This document shows positions 45,886 through 57,390 of a DNA stretch of 64,000 nt, piece by piece. A model generated the notes under the pieces. The model saw nothing but the letters and a program-made list of their open reading frames with translations, was not told where the DNA came from and ran no database searches. Origin of the DNA: Pyrenula massariospora (lineage: Eukaryota; Ascomycota; Eurotiomycetes; Pyrenulales; Pyrenulaceae); NCBI GenBank assembly GCA_021030905.1, contig JAGFMI010000014.1, forward strand, positions 744,001 to 808,000. The letters run 5' to 3'. Every line of letters starts with the position of its first letter. The stretch's first letter is position 1. Both the position numbers and the translations under genes were made by a program.

Positions 45886-47264
45886 ATGTATAATAGTTGC
45901 CGTAAAGCTTCAAAAAATGTTATATAATAAAGAAATTATGCCCGTTTGGGCAACGAGCACGTCATGGAAGCTTCTTAAAAGGGTAATTAGTTTTTTAAAA
46001 AGTTGTATAGGTAATGTCCGTATACGTTTTATAGATAATATTTATAAACGTCTTATAAATAATATCTATAAATACTTCCAGGTAATATTTAAAAATGCTG
46101 TATAAATAATGTTTGTATACGCGATCGATATCGCTCGATTAGGCGCTTATTGAATTAGGATAGGTTGGCTTGACGGTCTTAATCTGTTTTTTCGCAGCTC
46201 TGCATTTTTTTGGCGGCTACTTGTACTTCTTTTTATATAGGCAATCGCGCGTTTTATTTTCGAACGTTATCTATATCTTTTTCGAGTTCGAATATTTATA
46301 TAAAAAGGTGGTAAAGATCCTTGCGTGCTTATTAAATATTAAATTAAATATTTTGAGCGTGGTATTACAGATATAATTTTATAAAATTTTGTTTATTTAT
46401 TTAGAAGCAATTTGTATAAAAAAAATATTAAAAAATTTTTTAATATTTATGGAGCCTTAAATTTTTAAAATTTAATATTTAAAAGCTTTAAGATAAATAT
46501 TCTGTTAGGTAGCAAATCAGGCGCTTAAATTAATATAGTTTTTATAAATTTATATAAGTATACGGTTATAGTGCGCGTATATAATCTTTTTTTGTTATAA
46601 ATTAATAAATGCTATAAGCTTTTTTAAGGTTTAAACAAGTGTATATAGCGAGTGAGTTTTTGTACTTTTTGCTTTATACTTTACTGTAAAAAGCAGCTAA
46701 AAATTAATTAATACTGTAATTATAAAGTTAATAATTTAATATCGATCGAGTTGGCGCATTTAGTGAATATATTTTTAATTATATTGACAGTTTAAAAAAT
46801 CGAGCTTGATATACAGATTTATTTCTTTATATCGATTAGATAATTCAGCGCGTACAGAGTTTTTATTGGATTGTATAGGTACGCGTTCTAATAAAGGCGC
46901 GAATATAGATATAGGTATAGGTGCGCGCTTTAATGCTTGATTGAAGCTCTATAAAGTGCTCTGCGAGTTTTAAAAAATTTGTATAAAGCTCTGCGAGCTC
47001 TATGCGAGCACTTATTGTTCGGAATCGATTTTATTTTATATTTGAAGGTTTTTAGCTGTATATCGAAGTTCGCGAATTTATTTAAATTAATTAAAATAGC
47101 TATTAAATCTGCTATTAATAGTAATGATAATTTATATATAATTTATTGCAAAGAAGGTAAAAGAATAAAGGTATGCTCGTTTTTATTTAATTGAAAGCAG
47201 CTTTACCGTTAAAGAGGATTAATTATGTTTTTAATAAGAAATTAATATTAACTGGACTTATAAC

Positions 47265-47410
47265 TATCGAATAATAAATAAAAATAGGCTTAAACAAGTA
47301 TATAATTACTGTTTATTTAGATTTATATGGGGGTATGCGAGCAGACAGAGTTTTTATTTCTGCTCGGCTTACCTGCTCCGTTTGACACATCCATTATTGC
47401 TGGCGGCATA
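47265..47410 (+). repeat. Right terminal direct repeat of the AT-rich element
   Basis: Aligns to 45736-45885. Its 5' half is the AT-converted part (TATCGAATAATAAATA where the left copy has TGTCGAACGATGGATA). AT-richness ends abruptly within this copy, near 47385. Confidence 0.65.
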
Positions 47411-47415
47411 CTTAA

Positions 47416-48517
47416 AACACGAGCTAAACGAGCAACCACACAAAACACCCTGGCTCATCAGCTTTGTGTCACTGAACCAGTGCCGATACCTCAGAACATC
47501 GCCTTCACTGCCACCAAGCGACCCAATGCTTGAACCATCGACATGCTAAACCGTACCACTTCGCTGTGGGTAAAGCATGGATATGAAGTAAACACCCTCT
47601 CTACTATCAGCACGGAAAGACAACAAGAGTCTGAAATAGTAGCGTGGTGGTTCAAGAATATACGATCAACTTCCTTTGACCTGGTTTATTCTCCATTAGT
47701 CCTCAGTACTACCTAGACATCCTTATATAGAAAAAGTTGCGAAGGTCCATGGATAAGCATAGATTCCAGGTAGACGTCCTTTCTCTGCTCAACGCCCTCA
47801 AGCACTCCTGCGGCTTTCTGCTCCGTCCTAAGGGTGTCAGCATGAATAGTCACATAACGTACATTCGCTTCAACCTCCTTCCTTTTCCTCGCCCCCATAA
47901 GTACCTATACAGGTCTAACATAACCGTAAACTCACCCGCCAAACTCTGTAGGCAAAGGATGGACATAGACATCCAGCCTACGACAAAGGCCCTGCCAACC
48001 CCCACACAAAAAGAGCAGCAGCACAGTTCAGAAAAGAGCAGCATTAGTGCAATCCCATACTATTACAGCCCCTTCTGTGACATCGCGAACATATGTACGG
48101 AGAAGCTGCATGAGCCAAGCTTGCTAGGCACGGTTTCTAGGCCTCGCCGACTCAACTAGCTAGGCTTAAGACTTGATCAAATAGACCTTTTGTACATTGC
48201 ATTTATTATGGTGGGGTAGTGCTCTGAGAAATGGGTTGTGCGCTTGTTGTTGAATGGTGCGGTGTTTGTAATCTCAGCGGGCGTCGATAGTTCTATGTGT
48301 CCAAGAAGTAAGTGATGTACTAAGCTTAGTGCTGCTCTTTAGGCTACTGAATGTAAGAGGCTGGGGTGTTTTTCGATGATATAGATGAATGATCTGTCCG
48401 AATATAGGCATAAAATATAGCAAGACCAACGAGGCTCAGGGACGGAAATCGTGGCCGGCTGTTTTAATGTGGTGCGGGGCAAACCCATCCTCGATCGACC
48501 GTCATGACAGTAAGGTA
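47416..48517. other. Non-coding stretch containing a dispersed repeat
   Basis: No gene is supported. The segment 47635-47970 resembles 53330-53490 plus 53910-54000 (see the repeat entries). The remainder, up to the end of the gene at 48518, shows no feature. Confidence 0.45.
47635..47970 (+). repeat. Dispersed repeat, copy A
   Basis: Shares collinear blocks with copy B. GCGTGGTGGTT with AATATAC and ATCAACTTCC occurs near 47650. AAGCATAGATTC with AGGTAGA occurs near 47755. A C/T-rich block and ACCCGCCAAA occur near 47870-47945. Identity looks like roughly 70-75 percent by eye, with transitions common. Confidence 0.55.
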
Positions 48518-51500
48518 TCATCGTTGCGTTCTCCCTGTCCCAGCAACTGCTTCTATCTCCAGCTTGCGAAGATGTTCGGCTCCAGTAGATTTCTCATTTT
48601 CTTTTGAGAATGACACGTTGGCGGAACTAGACAGTACCAGGATTGGTAAAGGATTCATGCTCCACTCGCCTCTTATGTATTCCTGATGATGGAGAGAACG
48701 CTGTCTCCCAAGCCAGTTTGCATTGATGTCGTCCTCCCTGCAGTTCTGTAATGTCCCGCTGAAGCGTGGCTGCCATTCCATGATCAATCGATCTCCTTCT
48801 CTTTGGTACAATCTCAGAGAACCTTGATCACCGAGTGAAAACTCGCTATTCTTTTTGATATCCTTCGTTTCCCATTGTCGTCCGGCAGTGGTGTCTTCGC
48901 CCCGTCCTCGCTTCTTGCGCCGAAGGCCCTCACGCTTTAATAGATCTTCATTGATGAGCAGTGATGTCTCAAGGACTGGATAGCCAGGGCTCCAAACGTA
49001 CACTGAACCATCTCGCTGTTCACGAGGTGCAAGACAACAACGTTCCCAACCGTGAACTGGCTTCTCATCCATACATAGACAAGTCTTTTCGACAATGGCG
49101 AGCGTTAAGGACTCAGGAGAGTCGCGGAGGAGCCCAGTCCAGGTATGTTCGGATCGAAATAATGATACGATCCATTCCTCGTAATCCATGACTTCAGGCA
49201 TGCTCTCGTCGTTCGCAAGCTCATTACTTGTATCCGTTATACTCTCAAGTCCGCTTTCGACATGGGAAACAATTCTCAAGTCATGCTCAGATTTCTGTTG
49301 CTCGCTGTTCATCAAACCTTGAATCCATAGAGCTGAAAGCTCACCAGTGTCCTCATTGACCCCTGTTTCGAATAATGCATCAAGACAAGCTGTTATTGCG
49401 TCTCCCACAACGGTGCGATAGTCCTTGCGGCTCCATAAATTTCGAAAGCGTTTCCGGAACTGACTGGAATCAGCCAATGTTGCATAATATTCCCTTTCAC
49501 AATTCGCATCCTTCCACTCAAACGAATTGGCTTTCAGAAAGTCGCACATTGTCTGTGAGCTCAGTATCTGCCATAGACGACGCCGTCGCGCGTTCCTTGA
49601 ACAGAGAGAGATCTCGATACCAGAGAAGGCTTCCAAATCGGATATGCTGCGGAGCCCATTCCGCCACTTCTCAACTAGGGCGTCTTTCATGTTGAAACCA
49701 GTACGCCTCTTATACATGACCTGGCCGCCAACATTGCCAAACCCCATCGCCCCAACGGACACTTGTGTCGTGTATCCATCGATATAACGTCTTGAACGAG
49801 ACGTTCTCGGGCTGTGCAGCGCGTTTCTCCGCCGGAGAACATCCTTCAAATATCCAACAGATGCTTTGCAGTTGTCATTAACGTAAAGCCCGGTGCTCGC
49901 GCCGATCACCAACGTGTCTGTTGGTAGAAAATGTTTCCTTGAAAGGGTCCTCTGAGATTCTTCAACAAGGGGTTGACGCCAGTCTTTGTGGGAGATCCAG
50001 TGACAATGGATTTCGTGTCCCGGATCTTCTGGAATAGAAGTCTCCTCGTCATTTCCTGGGCTAGGCCATGGGACAATGTATCCATTACCCACCTGATACG
50101 AGAGGATCTGTGCATGATCACCATGTTTGACTGTAGCCCATGCTGGGCCCCAGATATCAGAGAAGGTCTCGATGTTCGTCGAAAGGAACAACCGATCAAC
50201 GCCGTTTCTCATTTCAAGGCTTTGAGAGAAGGGGTCTTGGTCTTCAAAAACCCACACCTGTTGATGACCGAGGAAGCCGTCTAAACATTGCAAACGTCTC
50301 TGCTTCAAGCTTAGAAAACCTGTGGCGCTGTTAATGATGGAATAACGATCAAATAATTCACCATGATCGAAAAGAGTCGGGACCCAGAGATCAAATTCTG
50401 CGTTGTCTAGGCCAAGATATTTCTTATCAAATCTTTCAACATGTGCGCCTGCATATGAAAGTACACCTAAATCCAGTACATGGACGGTTAACAGCCAAAG
50501 ATCGGGAGTTCTAGTCTTAGCTAAGTGCAGTAACCCTGCTTCCCCTAAAATCTTCCGACATAAAGTTACATGGCTTTCGGAGTTGGGAGCCGAAGTCAAC
50601 GATCCAGATGGTGCGGGGGTCTTGTACCCAAACTCACTATCCGCTTTTCTTGTGCTGTAGGTGTCCATGTATACCTTCAGAAAGTCCGCCAAAAGCTCGT
50701 CAACGCTAGCAATATCAATAGTTCTGAGTCTTGCAATACTTGAGCGGATGGGATCTCTGGAGATTATGCTGAAGCTTTTGCGACAGAACCCCGATTTCTC
50801 CAAAATCGAGATATTTGCTCGAACGTTCAGCAAAATCACCCGGCAGATTGACCAGCAAAGAAGTAAAAGTGAGGGACTTCGGTAATACCTGAAGAGAGTC
50901 GTTTCAACGGCATCGTCGGACATCACCATTTTGAGGTATTGCCTAACAGCGCGTTCCTTTTCCATCGAGTCCACAGTAAAGCTTCTAGCACAGCGATAAA
51001 TATCCGAATAGCAGGGAAGGGTTGATTGACAATATATGCTATGCTCGTTCTTCGCAAGGCCTTTGAAATACAGCCTCGGGTTTGAGAAACGTTGTTCTGG
51101 CTCTTGGTCATCCCTTAGGAGATCATCATCATCGTCGTCAGGCCTGTGATCCTCTGGAAAGTCAGTCGTTGTACTGACATCTAATTTCCCAGGTTCAAAG
51201 TGATAAATGCTTGGTACATATATTTTTTCCATCTCGAGGGAAGGGTCGGTCATCATCTTAAAATCAAGTCCGGTTTTTGAATCCTGGGTAGAGCTGAGCA
51301 CGGGCGCCTCTTGAATTGTCGTCCTACTAGCATCAATCGACGGTAGTATATGCTCCCCTGTTTCATCTAGATTGCAATCCCACAAGGCGATCTTCATATC
51401 CCTCTTTTCTGGTTCATCCAGAATGGGTTTGAGCCTCGCCGCGTGATTCTCCCTCACGCGGTTGACCAAAAATTGAAGCTGACGACGTACGGGCTCATTC

Positions 51501-51985
51501 AGCTCAACATCGAGCAACTTTCTCCTTTTTTTTTGCGGCGACAAGGCGTCAGGATCATCAGCAGCGTCCATGGTCACAGGAGGTCCAGATTGCACTGTAT
51601 TTGGCAGCTCTACAGTCAAGTCATTATCATCTTTGTCCAAAGATTCAGGATTGTATGGTAATTCAGACGCTCTCTTCCGTACAGATGACTCTGCGTCAGC
51701 CGTAGAAGCACCCAATGCATCCGGAGCACCTTTGAGACTGCCTTCAGCATGCTCTGATGGTATGAGACCTTCGATGGCATGGAGCGATGCCTCATCACTA
51801 CTTCTTGTAAGGGAATTAATTTGGCGGCGTGGCTTTTTTGAAGATCTCTGGTGATTGTGCACAACAACCGGTCGACGGTAGTTAGGCAGATGCTGATGAT
51901 GATGTTCGTCACCCCTGTCTCTGTGAGAGGAATAGTATCTTTCACTGCTATCCAGCGAGTCTTGATAATAATACTTCTTCGGCAT
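48518..51985 (-). CDS. Large fungal-specific protein of unknown function
   Basis: A single open frame of 1155 residues. The first in-frame ATG is at 51985 (MPKKYYYQD). Codons upstream have no ATG, so an earlier exon is possible. The N-terminal 330 residues are disordered, with His-rich and basic stretches (SSKKPRRQ, SPQKKRRKL) and an acidic DDDDDD run. The structured part has blocks typical of a family widespread but unnamed in filamentous ascomycetes: LLTVHVLDLGVLSYAGAHVE, DLWVPTLFDHGELFDRYS, SLKQRRLQCLDGFLGHQQVW, LVIGASTGLYVNDNC, SRSRRYIDGYTTQVSVGAMG, MKDALVEKWRNG and IEISLCSRNARRRRLWQIL. I know no biochemical function, and no catalytic motif stands out. It lies between a STAND gene and a HET gene, inside diverged direct repeats, which suggests an accessory and possibly conflict-related role (inference). 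Confidence 0.8.
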   Translation of the reverse strand: MPKKYYYQDSLDSSERYYSSHRDRGDEHHHQHLPNYRRPVVVHNHQRSSKKPRRQINSLTRSSDEASLHAIEGLIPSEHAEGSLKGAPDALGASTADAESSVRKRASELPYNPESLDKDDNDLTVELPNTVQSGPPVTMDAADDPDALSPQKKRRKLLDVELNEPVRRQLQFLVNRVRENHAARLKPILDEPEKRDMKIALWDCNLDETGEHILPSIDASRTTIQEAPVLSSTQDSKTGLDFKMMTDPSLEMEKIYVPSIYHFEPGKLDVSTTTDFPEDHRPDDDDDDLLRDDQEPEQRFSNPRLYFKGLAKNEHSIYCQSTLPCYSDIYRCARSFTVDSMEKERAVRQYLKMVMSDDAVETTLFRYYRSPSLLLLCWSICRVILLNVRANISILEKSGFCRKSFSIISRDPIRSSIARLRTIDIASVDELLADFLKVYMDTYSTRKADSEFGYKTPAPSGSLTSAPNSESHVTLCRKILGEAGLLHLAKTRTPDLWLLTVHVLDLGVLSYAGAHVERFDKKYLGLDNAEFDLWVPTLFDHGELFDRYSIINSATGFLSLKQRRLQCLDGFLGHQQVWVFEDQDPFSQSLEMRNGVDRLFLSTNIETFSDIWGPAWATVKHGDHAQILSYQVGNGYIVPWPSPGNDEETSIPEDPGHEIHCHWISHKDWRQPLVEESQRTLSRKHFLPTDTLVIGASTGLYVNDNCKASVGYLKDVLRRRNALHSPRTSRSRRYIDGYTTQVSVGAMGFGNVGGQVMYKRRTGFNMKDALVEKWRNGLRSISDLEAFSGIEISLCSRNARRRRLWQILSSQTMCDFLKANSFEWKDANCEREYYATLADSSQFRKRFRNLWSRKDYRTVVGDAITACLDALFETGVNEDTGELSALWIQGLMNSEQQKSEHDLRIVSHVESGLESITDTSNELANDESMPEVMDYEEWIVSLFRSEHTWTGLLRDSPESLTLAIVEKTCLCMDEKPVHGWERCCLAPREQRDGSVYVWSPGYPVLETSLLINEDLLKREGLRRKKRGRGEDTTAGRQWETKDIKKNSEFSLGDQGSLRLYQREGDRLIMEWQPRFSGTLQNCREDDINANWLGRQRSLHHQEYIRGEWSMNPLPILVLSSSANVSFSKENEKSTGAEHLRKLEIEAVAGTGRTQR

Positions 51986-54611
51986 CTTGCCTTTGGTCTC
52001 ACAGAATTTATCTAGACGGCTGTGGAATGGATTCGTGTCAGAGTGTTTACTCCCCGACAAAAGCCTCTCGAATGAAGACCCTCATAGTGACTGCGTCGAG
52101 CTGTTCATCTTATCGAAAGTGGTTAATAGGTCTGCTTGCTGGTTGAATTCCAGCCTCTGAGTTAGACGTCGACGTGCTTTATCTTCGTGAAGAGCAACGC
52201 CTCAGAAGTTAGGATTAAGTACCTCTTTTCTCATGAAATAGCTAAATACCAAAGTCTAGGTCACAATAGCACAATTGGGGGTAGATGAAGGAAAATTAAA
52301 CCGAAGAAAGCCGGCACCCGAATTAAAATACTGCAACCCAATCTCCTAACCTCAGCCTCCGAACCGCAGCGATTGTGGCGAAGCGTCAAGGATTGAAATG
52401 AGCGAGGCTGAGTTTGACCCCCCATGGCGGGTTGACCACTTTGGTCTTAGGGGACTGACGGCCAAGAACATGGCATCCCCAATGGGAGATGAGAAAGCGC
52501 AAGCCACGAAAGACCTACCTATCGTGACCCGTCGGTGGTGTGCCGACAGAGAAGACACAAAATGATGGACGTACATTGAAGCTGTTGAGGTCAAAGTATG
52601 TTTTTGCGTGCTCCACATTCATGGCTGCCAAAGAGTGACGCCATCGCCCATTGTCCGATCGGATGGGCGGGAATAGCTAAACAGCTTCTATAATAGGCGA
52701 GCCCTAGATAGGGAGATCTTTTAGCTACCAGTATTCTCGCACATGCGTTAGTAATCAGGATGCGGACGGACAAGTCTCCGCCTATTAACCGTCAATGCAA
52801 ATAGATTTGGCAATCTCCACGGGCTCTCAGGTGATAAGTGCTTTGCCTTTACGCTTACGACGGCGCTACTCTACCCACTACGCTTCTGCAGCCTTCTTGA
52901 CTTAATCCGCTCCTTTGGCCTTGACTTTCTTGACACTCCTCTCACGTCAAGCAGACTATTGCGCGAAAAGAGCCGACCCTTATGGCCAGAGGTAAAGCTG
53001 CTTATTTTCGGCATCTCATCTCCATCCTTCTCCTCTCATGCGAGCCATCTGTTAAAGAAATGCCTAACCTGCTTGTGCTTGATCCTGCCGGTAAATGTTC
53101 TCTCAAAAAGCGCGCGAGCCTGGTCCTGGCCACTTTGTCTGATCTCTAAGTCAGGAACCACGGTCTAGAGATCAACATATCTTGGGGACGGGCTTGGTAG
53201 TGCTTAAAAGGCGGTTCTTCTGCTCCCAGGTAAGCTATTTGGGGGGCGGGTTAAAGATTGCTGAGAACGTGCCGCTTACGGACGCTAAGTGTACTTCCAT
53301 TGTCGTAGTTTCTTTGAGACTTCCCGGAAATGGTGACGTGGTGGTTTACGAATATACAATCAACTTCCAAAGCTACGGGCATTTCTTTTCTGTCATCTAC
53401 TATTATGTAGATGCGTTCACGTGCGGGTAATAATAAAAGTTCAAGGTTAAGCATAGATTCTAGGTAGAGACCCTACTGCTGCTCCATAGGTCCAAAGACT
53501 GACGCGGTGTTATGCCCAGTCCTAAACGCCATGCTTTAAAACGAGGTATTCCAGCGTAATTGAGAGTAAGCTAAACACATGGACTACTTCATGCCTTACA
53601 AACGGCATGGACAGACGTATGATCTACATCACATAGCTAGCCAATCGATGAGGTGAAGGAGGAGATATCTGGGCTCTCTAGGGGCGGGTGTGATATTCTC
53701 GCGGAAGATGCATAGTGAAGACATATCGCCTAAATCAGTGAATGTTCTTGCGCACCATTAAACCATGCCGCGTCGCTGTAGTACGGCGTAAATGTAAAGT
53801 GGCTACTCTCACTGATATCAGTATGGAATAAGAACAAAGATCTGAAAAGGTGGCATCAGGAATGGAAAGTAGGATCCGTCAGCATAGAGAATGACATGAT
53901 GTGCATTCATCCCACTATCCTCCTTTTCTTCACCCCAAATGCTGCTAGAACAAGTCTGACATGAATGTACTGTACTATTACCCGCCAAAGTCTATGAGTA
54001 AACATGCATTCTAACTAGATATTCTCGCTCTGCTCCACAAGTGCAGGCACAGCAGGCGTTTCGATTGGTTTCCGATTCCTCTGCTAAGCTTTGAGCCATT
54101 TACTGAGGCACATGGAGCTGCGTGTTAAAATGCAGTTGTCTTGTATCTAGCCTATGGAGAAATTTGATTATGTAAAGAGTTTGGACACTTTTTCTCGAGT
54201 CCGCGGAATGGCAGCGTCGCGCTCGTGGAGAAATTTACAGGCCTACTGACTGAAGGGGGCGCAAAGGGGAGTGAGGAGGGGATTTAGCAACTTCTGCAAA
54301 ATCCGCATAGGAATTCACCTTTGAGAGAGTTAGAGGTCACAGGATAGACCGGAAACTTACTAGAAATGTTCCTCCTTGGCTTTGTTGTCTAGGTCATTTC
54401 TGCGAAATATTCGCGTGATAATTATAAAATAGATCGCCAGATAGAAGGCATTATCAAAGCTTCGGTCTGGCGAAAGAGTGCACAGGCATGTGAAAAGCAT
54501 GCTTCTGGTCGTCGAACACTTTTCATAACGCGATAGAGATATACTTGTCAAAAAGCTTCCAGACTGAAGCTTGTCATTCGAGACTCAATATCTGAAGGTT
54601 TCCGTTGCGTC
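51986..54611. other. Gene-free stretch with dispersed repeat copy B
   Basis: Promoter of the large unknown gene, then about 2.5 kb without a supportable gene. Copy B of the dispersed repeat lies at 53330-54000. An inverted repeat CGCCCAT...ATGGGCG (7-bp arms, 11-nt loop) lies near 52647-52671. Confidence 0.45.
53330..54000 (+). repeat. Dispersed repeat, copy B, apparently split
   Basis: Blocks collinear with copy A: GACGTGGTGGTTTACGAATA near 53336, TAAGCATAGATTCTAGGTAG near 53448, then after about 450 bp a CCTCCTTTTC...ACCCGCCAAAG block near 53930-53990. The spacing between the second and third blocks is about 300-350 bp longer than in copy A, so one copy has an insertion or the other a deletion. 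Confidence 0.5.
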
Positions 54612-56805
54612 TTAAATGAGTACAAGATCTTCCCAGTGGCGCCCAGTAAGAAATGGTTCGTTGTTGTTCAGATAAAAGTCTTGATCCAGCTCTTCTTGGA
54701 GAAGGGGACGACGCAAGATGCCGATTCGTTTGTACACTTCACCTAACCTTCCATCGTAGTCTGGGCCAAAGTAGCCAGTTTCTGCTTGGGATTTCCATAT
54801 GACAAGATAGGTGACGCTATATGCCGCAGGAAACTTGTGTATCGACGCCCTGAGACAGAAGAAAGAGCCCTGTGGGGGCGGCTCACGGTCGATGTACCAT
54901 TCTATATCATAATCCCTGCCCCACTTGAGTGCTGTTGCACCGACTTCCTGGATGAAGCCGCCAAGCAAGATTGCACAGCTTGGCACTGTGGTAGAGCTCT
55001 CCCTACTCCGTCTCTCATCATCTGGGTGTTCGAAAAAGAATGTGGGCGGTTTGGAAAACGCGGTAGTTCCACGTTCCTGCATGTAATTCTGCACATTCAA
55101 ATGGGCCCAGCTCCAGGTGGGTATGTGGTGGTTCAGATACTTGCCTTGATTTGCATTCTCAGTATAAATACGCCAAAGGAGCTGCGTCTCGAGGTCTATC
55201 TCCCAAAGTCCGGCAACGTAGCGCCCATGATACAATCCCTTTTGCCTAAATTTAGCGGCTATACCCTGGATGGCTGGAAGTCTATCTCTTGCGAAAGTGA
55301 GTTTGCGGCGATTGTATTCTTCAACAATAATATTCCAAGCCGTGCCGGAGCGTGCATCGAAATTTCTTAACGCAACAAACGCATTTTCCTGTTGCTCACC
55401 AGTCTCAGAACGCACTCCGCAAGTATCACACTCCCAGATCAGCTGATCACGACCAAAATGTAAAACAGCAGGCGCCAATAGTCTTTCCTGTAGAGGCCAT
55501 GCTCTCTGACTGAGAGGGTATTTCTGGAACTCGCTAGATATACCCCGAGGCTTAGGGAAGGCGAAAAGTTTTGGAGATTGTCCTCTTCTTGCATGACTAG
55601 AAATAGTATCTCCTAATCTGATAGATTGGAATCCTCGGTCCCGCAAGATTCCAGTGCTAGCTTTCGAACTTGAAAGAGCGGAGATAGTGAACTCTGATCC
55701 GCCGTAAACGTCGGCCATTTTCGCAGCTTCAATATCCCATTCTCCAATATCGTCTTGACAGATACACAGAGCATCAACCCACAAAAATCTTATATTCAGG
55801 CTTCTGCACACCTGGATGGCGTCCTGCACAACCTGCGGAAACTCTTCCAGGCTTATTCCTCGGAATTTGCTTTTAACATTTGATTTCGTGGTCTTGAAGA
55901 GGCTGTCGCCGCCCCAGCAGTAGCTAAGTGCCACATACTTGACATGATTCCGAGAGCTGTGTAGGGTTTTCGTATCGCGCAGCCTAATACGTGCTCGAGC
56001 AGCATTTCTAAGGCCAAGGTCTAGGAGCCGAGTAGGTAAGGGAAGTTTTGGGCGTTACACACTTCTCGTGTTCTTTAGTACAGACTGTGTGCCACTTACG
56101 GATCTTGTCGAAACAATCCGCTGATCCTGAATGTGGAGATGGAAAGAAAAGTTCCGCACCAGAATCGTTGGACATGACTAAGCGAAAGCAGTCTTTCTCA
56201 TCACACGCAAGCATGAGTTCATAGTCAACATCAGACCCTACCTGAAAATCCACTCGTGAATGCAGCGGTAAGCCTCTGTCATCCCGGCCGTATTCCGGCA
56301 CCGAGGTTTTGGATCGCCAGCTTTTCCTCCCTGCAAGGATTATCTGATCTCCTCGCTTGAAGTATATAGAATGAAGAATTATATTGCATAAATTACAGCC
56401 CCTGGTTGCAGACCGCTCTAGTAATTTCGAAGATGAATAGTGGTCGAAACAAAAATATTTGAAAGGGCTAAGAACCATGACTTGCTCGGTGCATTCCCAG
56501 CGACTATCCGTAGAACCGAGAGTCTGTTCGCTCAGTAACCCTTTGATGAACTGTGAGCACAAATCACACAAAGAGCCGCTAAGAACACATTCCGTTTCAT
56601 GTTCTACGTGATTTCCAGGAATTTTGGCTTTCAAAGGAAAGTGTGTTTGGGTGTGGTCCGCAGGAGGCTCAGGCTCAGGCTCAGCGTCAACGTTACCCGT
56701 CGCGCTATGAATCGGTGCATGATCGACACCGATCTCGAATTTATCGATAGCAGGCTCGACAGAAATAGACGAGACGTCTTGCGCCATTGCGAATGTGTTG
56801 CTCAT
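54612..56805 (-). pseudogene. HET-domain (heterokaryon incompatibility) gene with a frameshift
   Basis: The first frame (56805 to stop at 56008) carries the pre-HET region: CDLCSQFIKGLL, RGCNLCNIILHSIY and IRKWHTVCTKEHEKC. The second frame, open from 56054 to 54612, continues with PTRLLDLG and then the HET core: YVALSYCWGGDS, FLWVDALCICQDDIGEWDIE, MADVYGGSEFTISAL, SQRAWPLQERLLAP and WECDTCG. The two overlap at about 56054-56008 and are offset by one base. No intron with usable splice sites joins them while keeping PTRLLDLG, and the break looks like one extra base near a CCCAAAA run. HET proteins trigger cell death after fusion of incompatible hyphae. It is either a recent pseudogene or a sequencing error, since everything else in both halves is intact. 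It would be about 730 residues. Confidence 0.75.
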
Positions 56806-57390
56806 GAGCGGGTGTGATCCACGAAGCGAACAGACCAAACGAAGCTTGGTGTCAAGGTTCGTGGCGCATCCAATATATCCCGGGCAGGCGCCAATGCTAA
56901 CAATCAGATGCGCCACGACCTCTGACACCCGGCCTCAGAGAAGGCTGGCAATGTCCCGCTTGAGGCTGCCGCGTGTGCTTCCATGAGTTTCCATGAGATC
57001 CGATGGCCTATATTTTGATTGACATATGTAACATGAGTATTGTATGTGTCACTACGTGAATAGCCTTTTTGTATCCAGTCACCGATAAACTACATACCTT
57101 ACTAGATACCTTTATTTCTTCGTTGGTCTTTGATTGCTTGGCATATCGTGTACACTATTCAGCCCGCCAAAATCGCTACTCTACCTTTTCGATCGCTATG
57201 GATGCGCGGGCGAGGCACGCAGGGAATGCAGAAATCATGATTGTAACCTTCCCCAGATGTGGCCGAGCTCTATGTTCAATCGAACCCAAAGAGCTTACCT
57301 ATGATACAGGAATGATCACAATTGACGAATAAATAGAATCGAAATGTGCTCCTCATATGAGAGGCAGCCATTGAAGAGCTAAGAAGCATA
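56806..57390. other. Intergenic, no gene seen
   Basis: Promoter and leader of the HET gene and 3' side of the kinase gene. Only short motif-free frames. Confidence 0.5.

Larger units (their letters stand above)
45736..47415. mobile_element. RIP-degraded AT-rich element with direct terminal repeats
   Basis: The interval is far more AT-rich than everything around it and has no coding potential. Its ends carry two direct copies of a sequence of about 150 bp (45736-45885 and 47265-47410). Both contain a (T)TAAAC(G/A)AG(C/T)ATATAATTAC segment and then a TTTTTATTTCTGCTCGG segment. Differences between copies are mainly C/T and G/A transitions, as expected of repeat-induced point mutation. The outer parts of both copies are less mutated than the inner parts. 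The left copy starts TGTCGAAC, and the right copy starts TATCGAAT (G to A). I infer a short LTR-type or similar transposon killed by RIP. The internal part is too degraded to classify. Confidence 0.7.

Noticed and set aside
45745-47194. Several 60-70-codon frames in the AT-rich island
   Set aside because: Codon content follows the AT bias of RIP-mutated DNA, with no motif. They are not genes.
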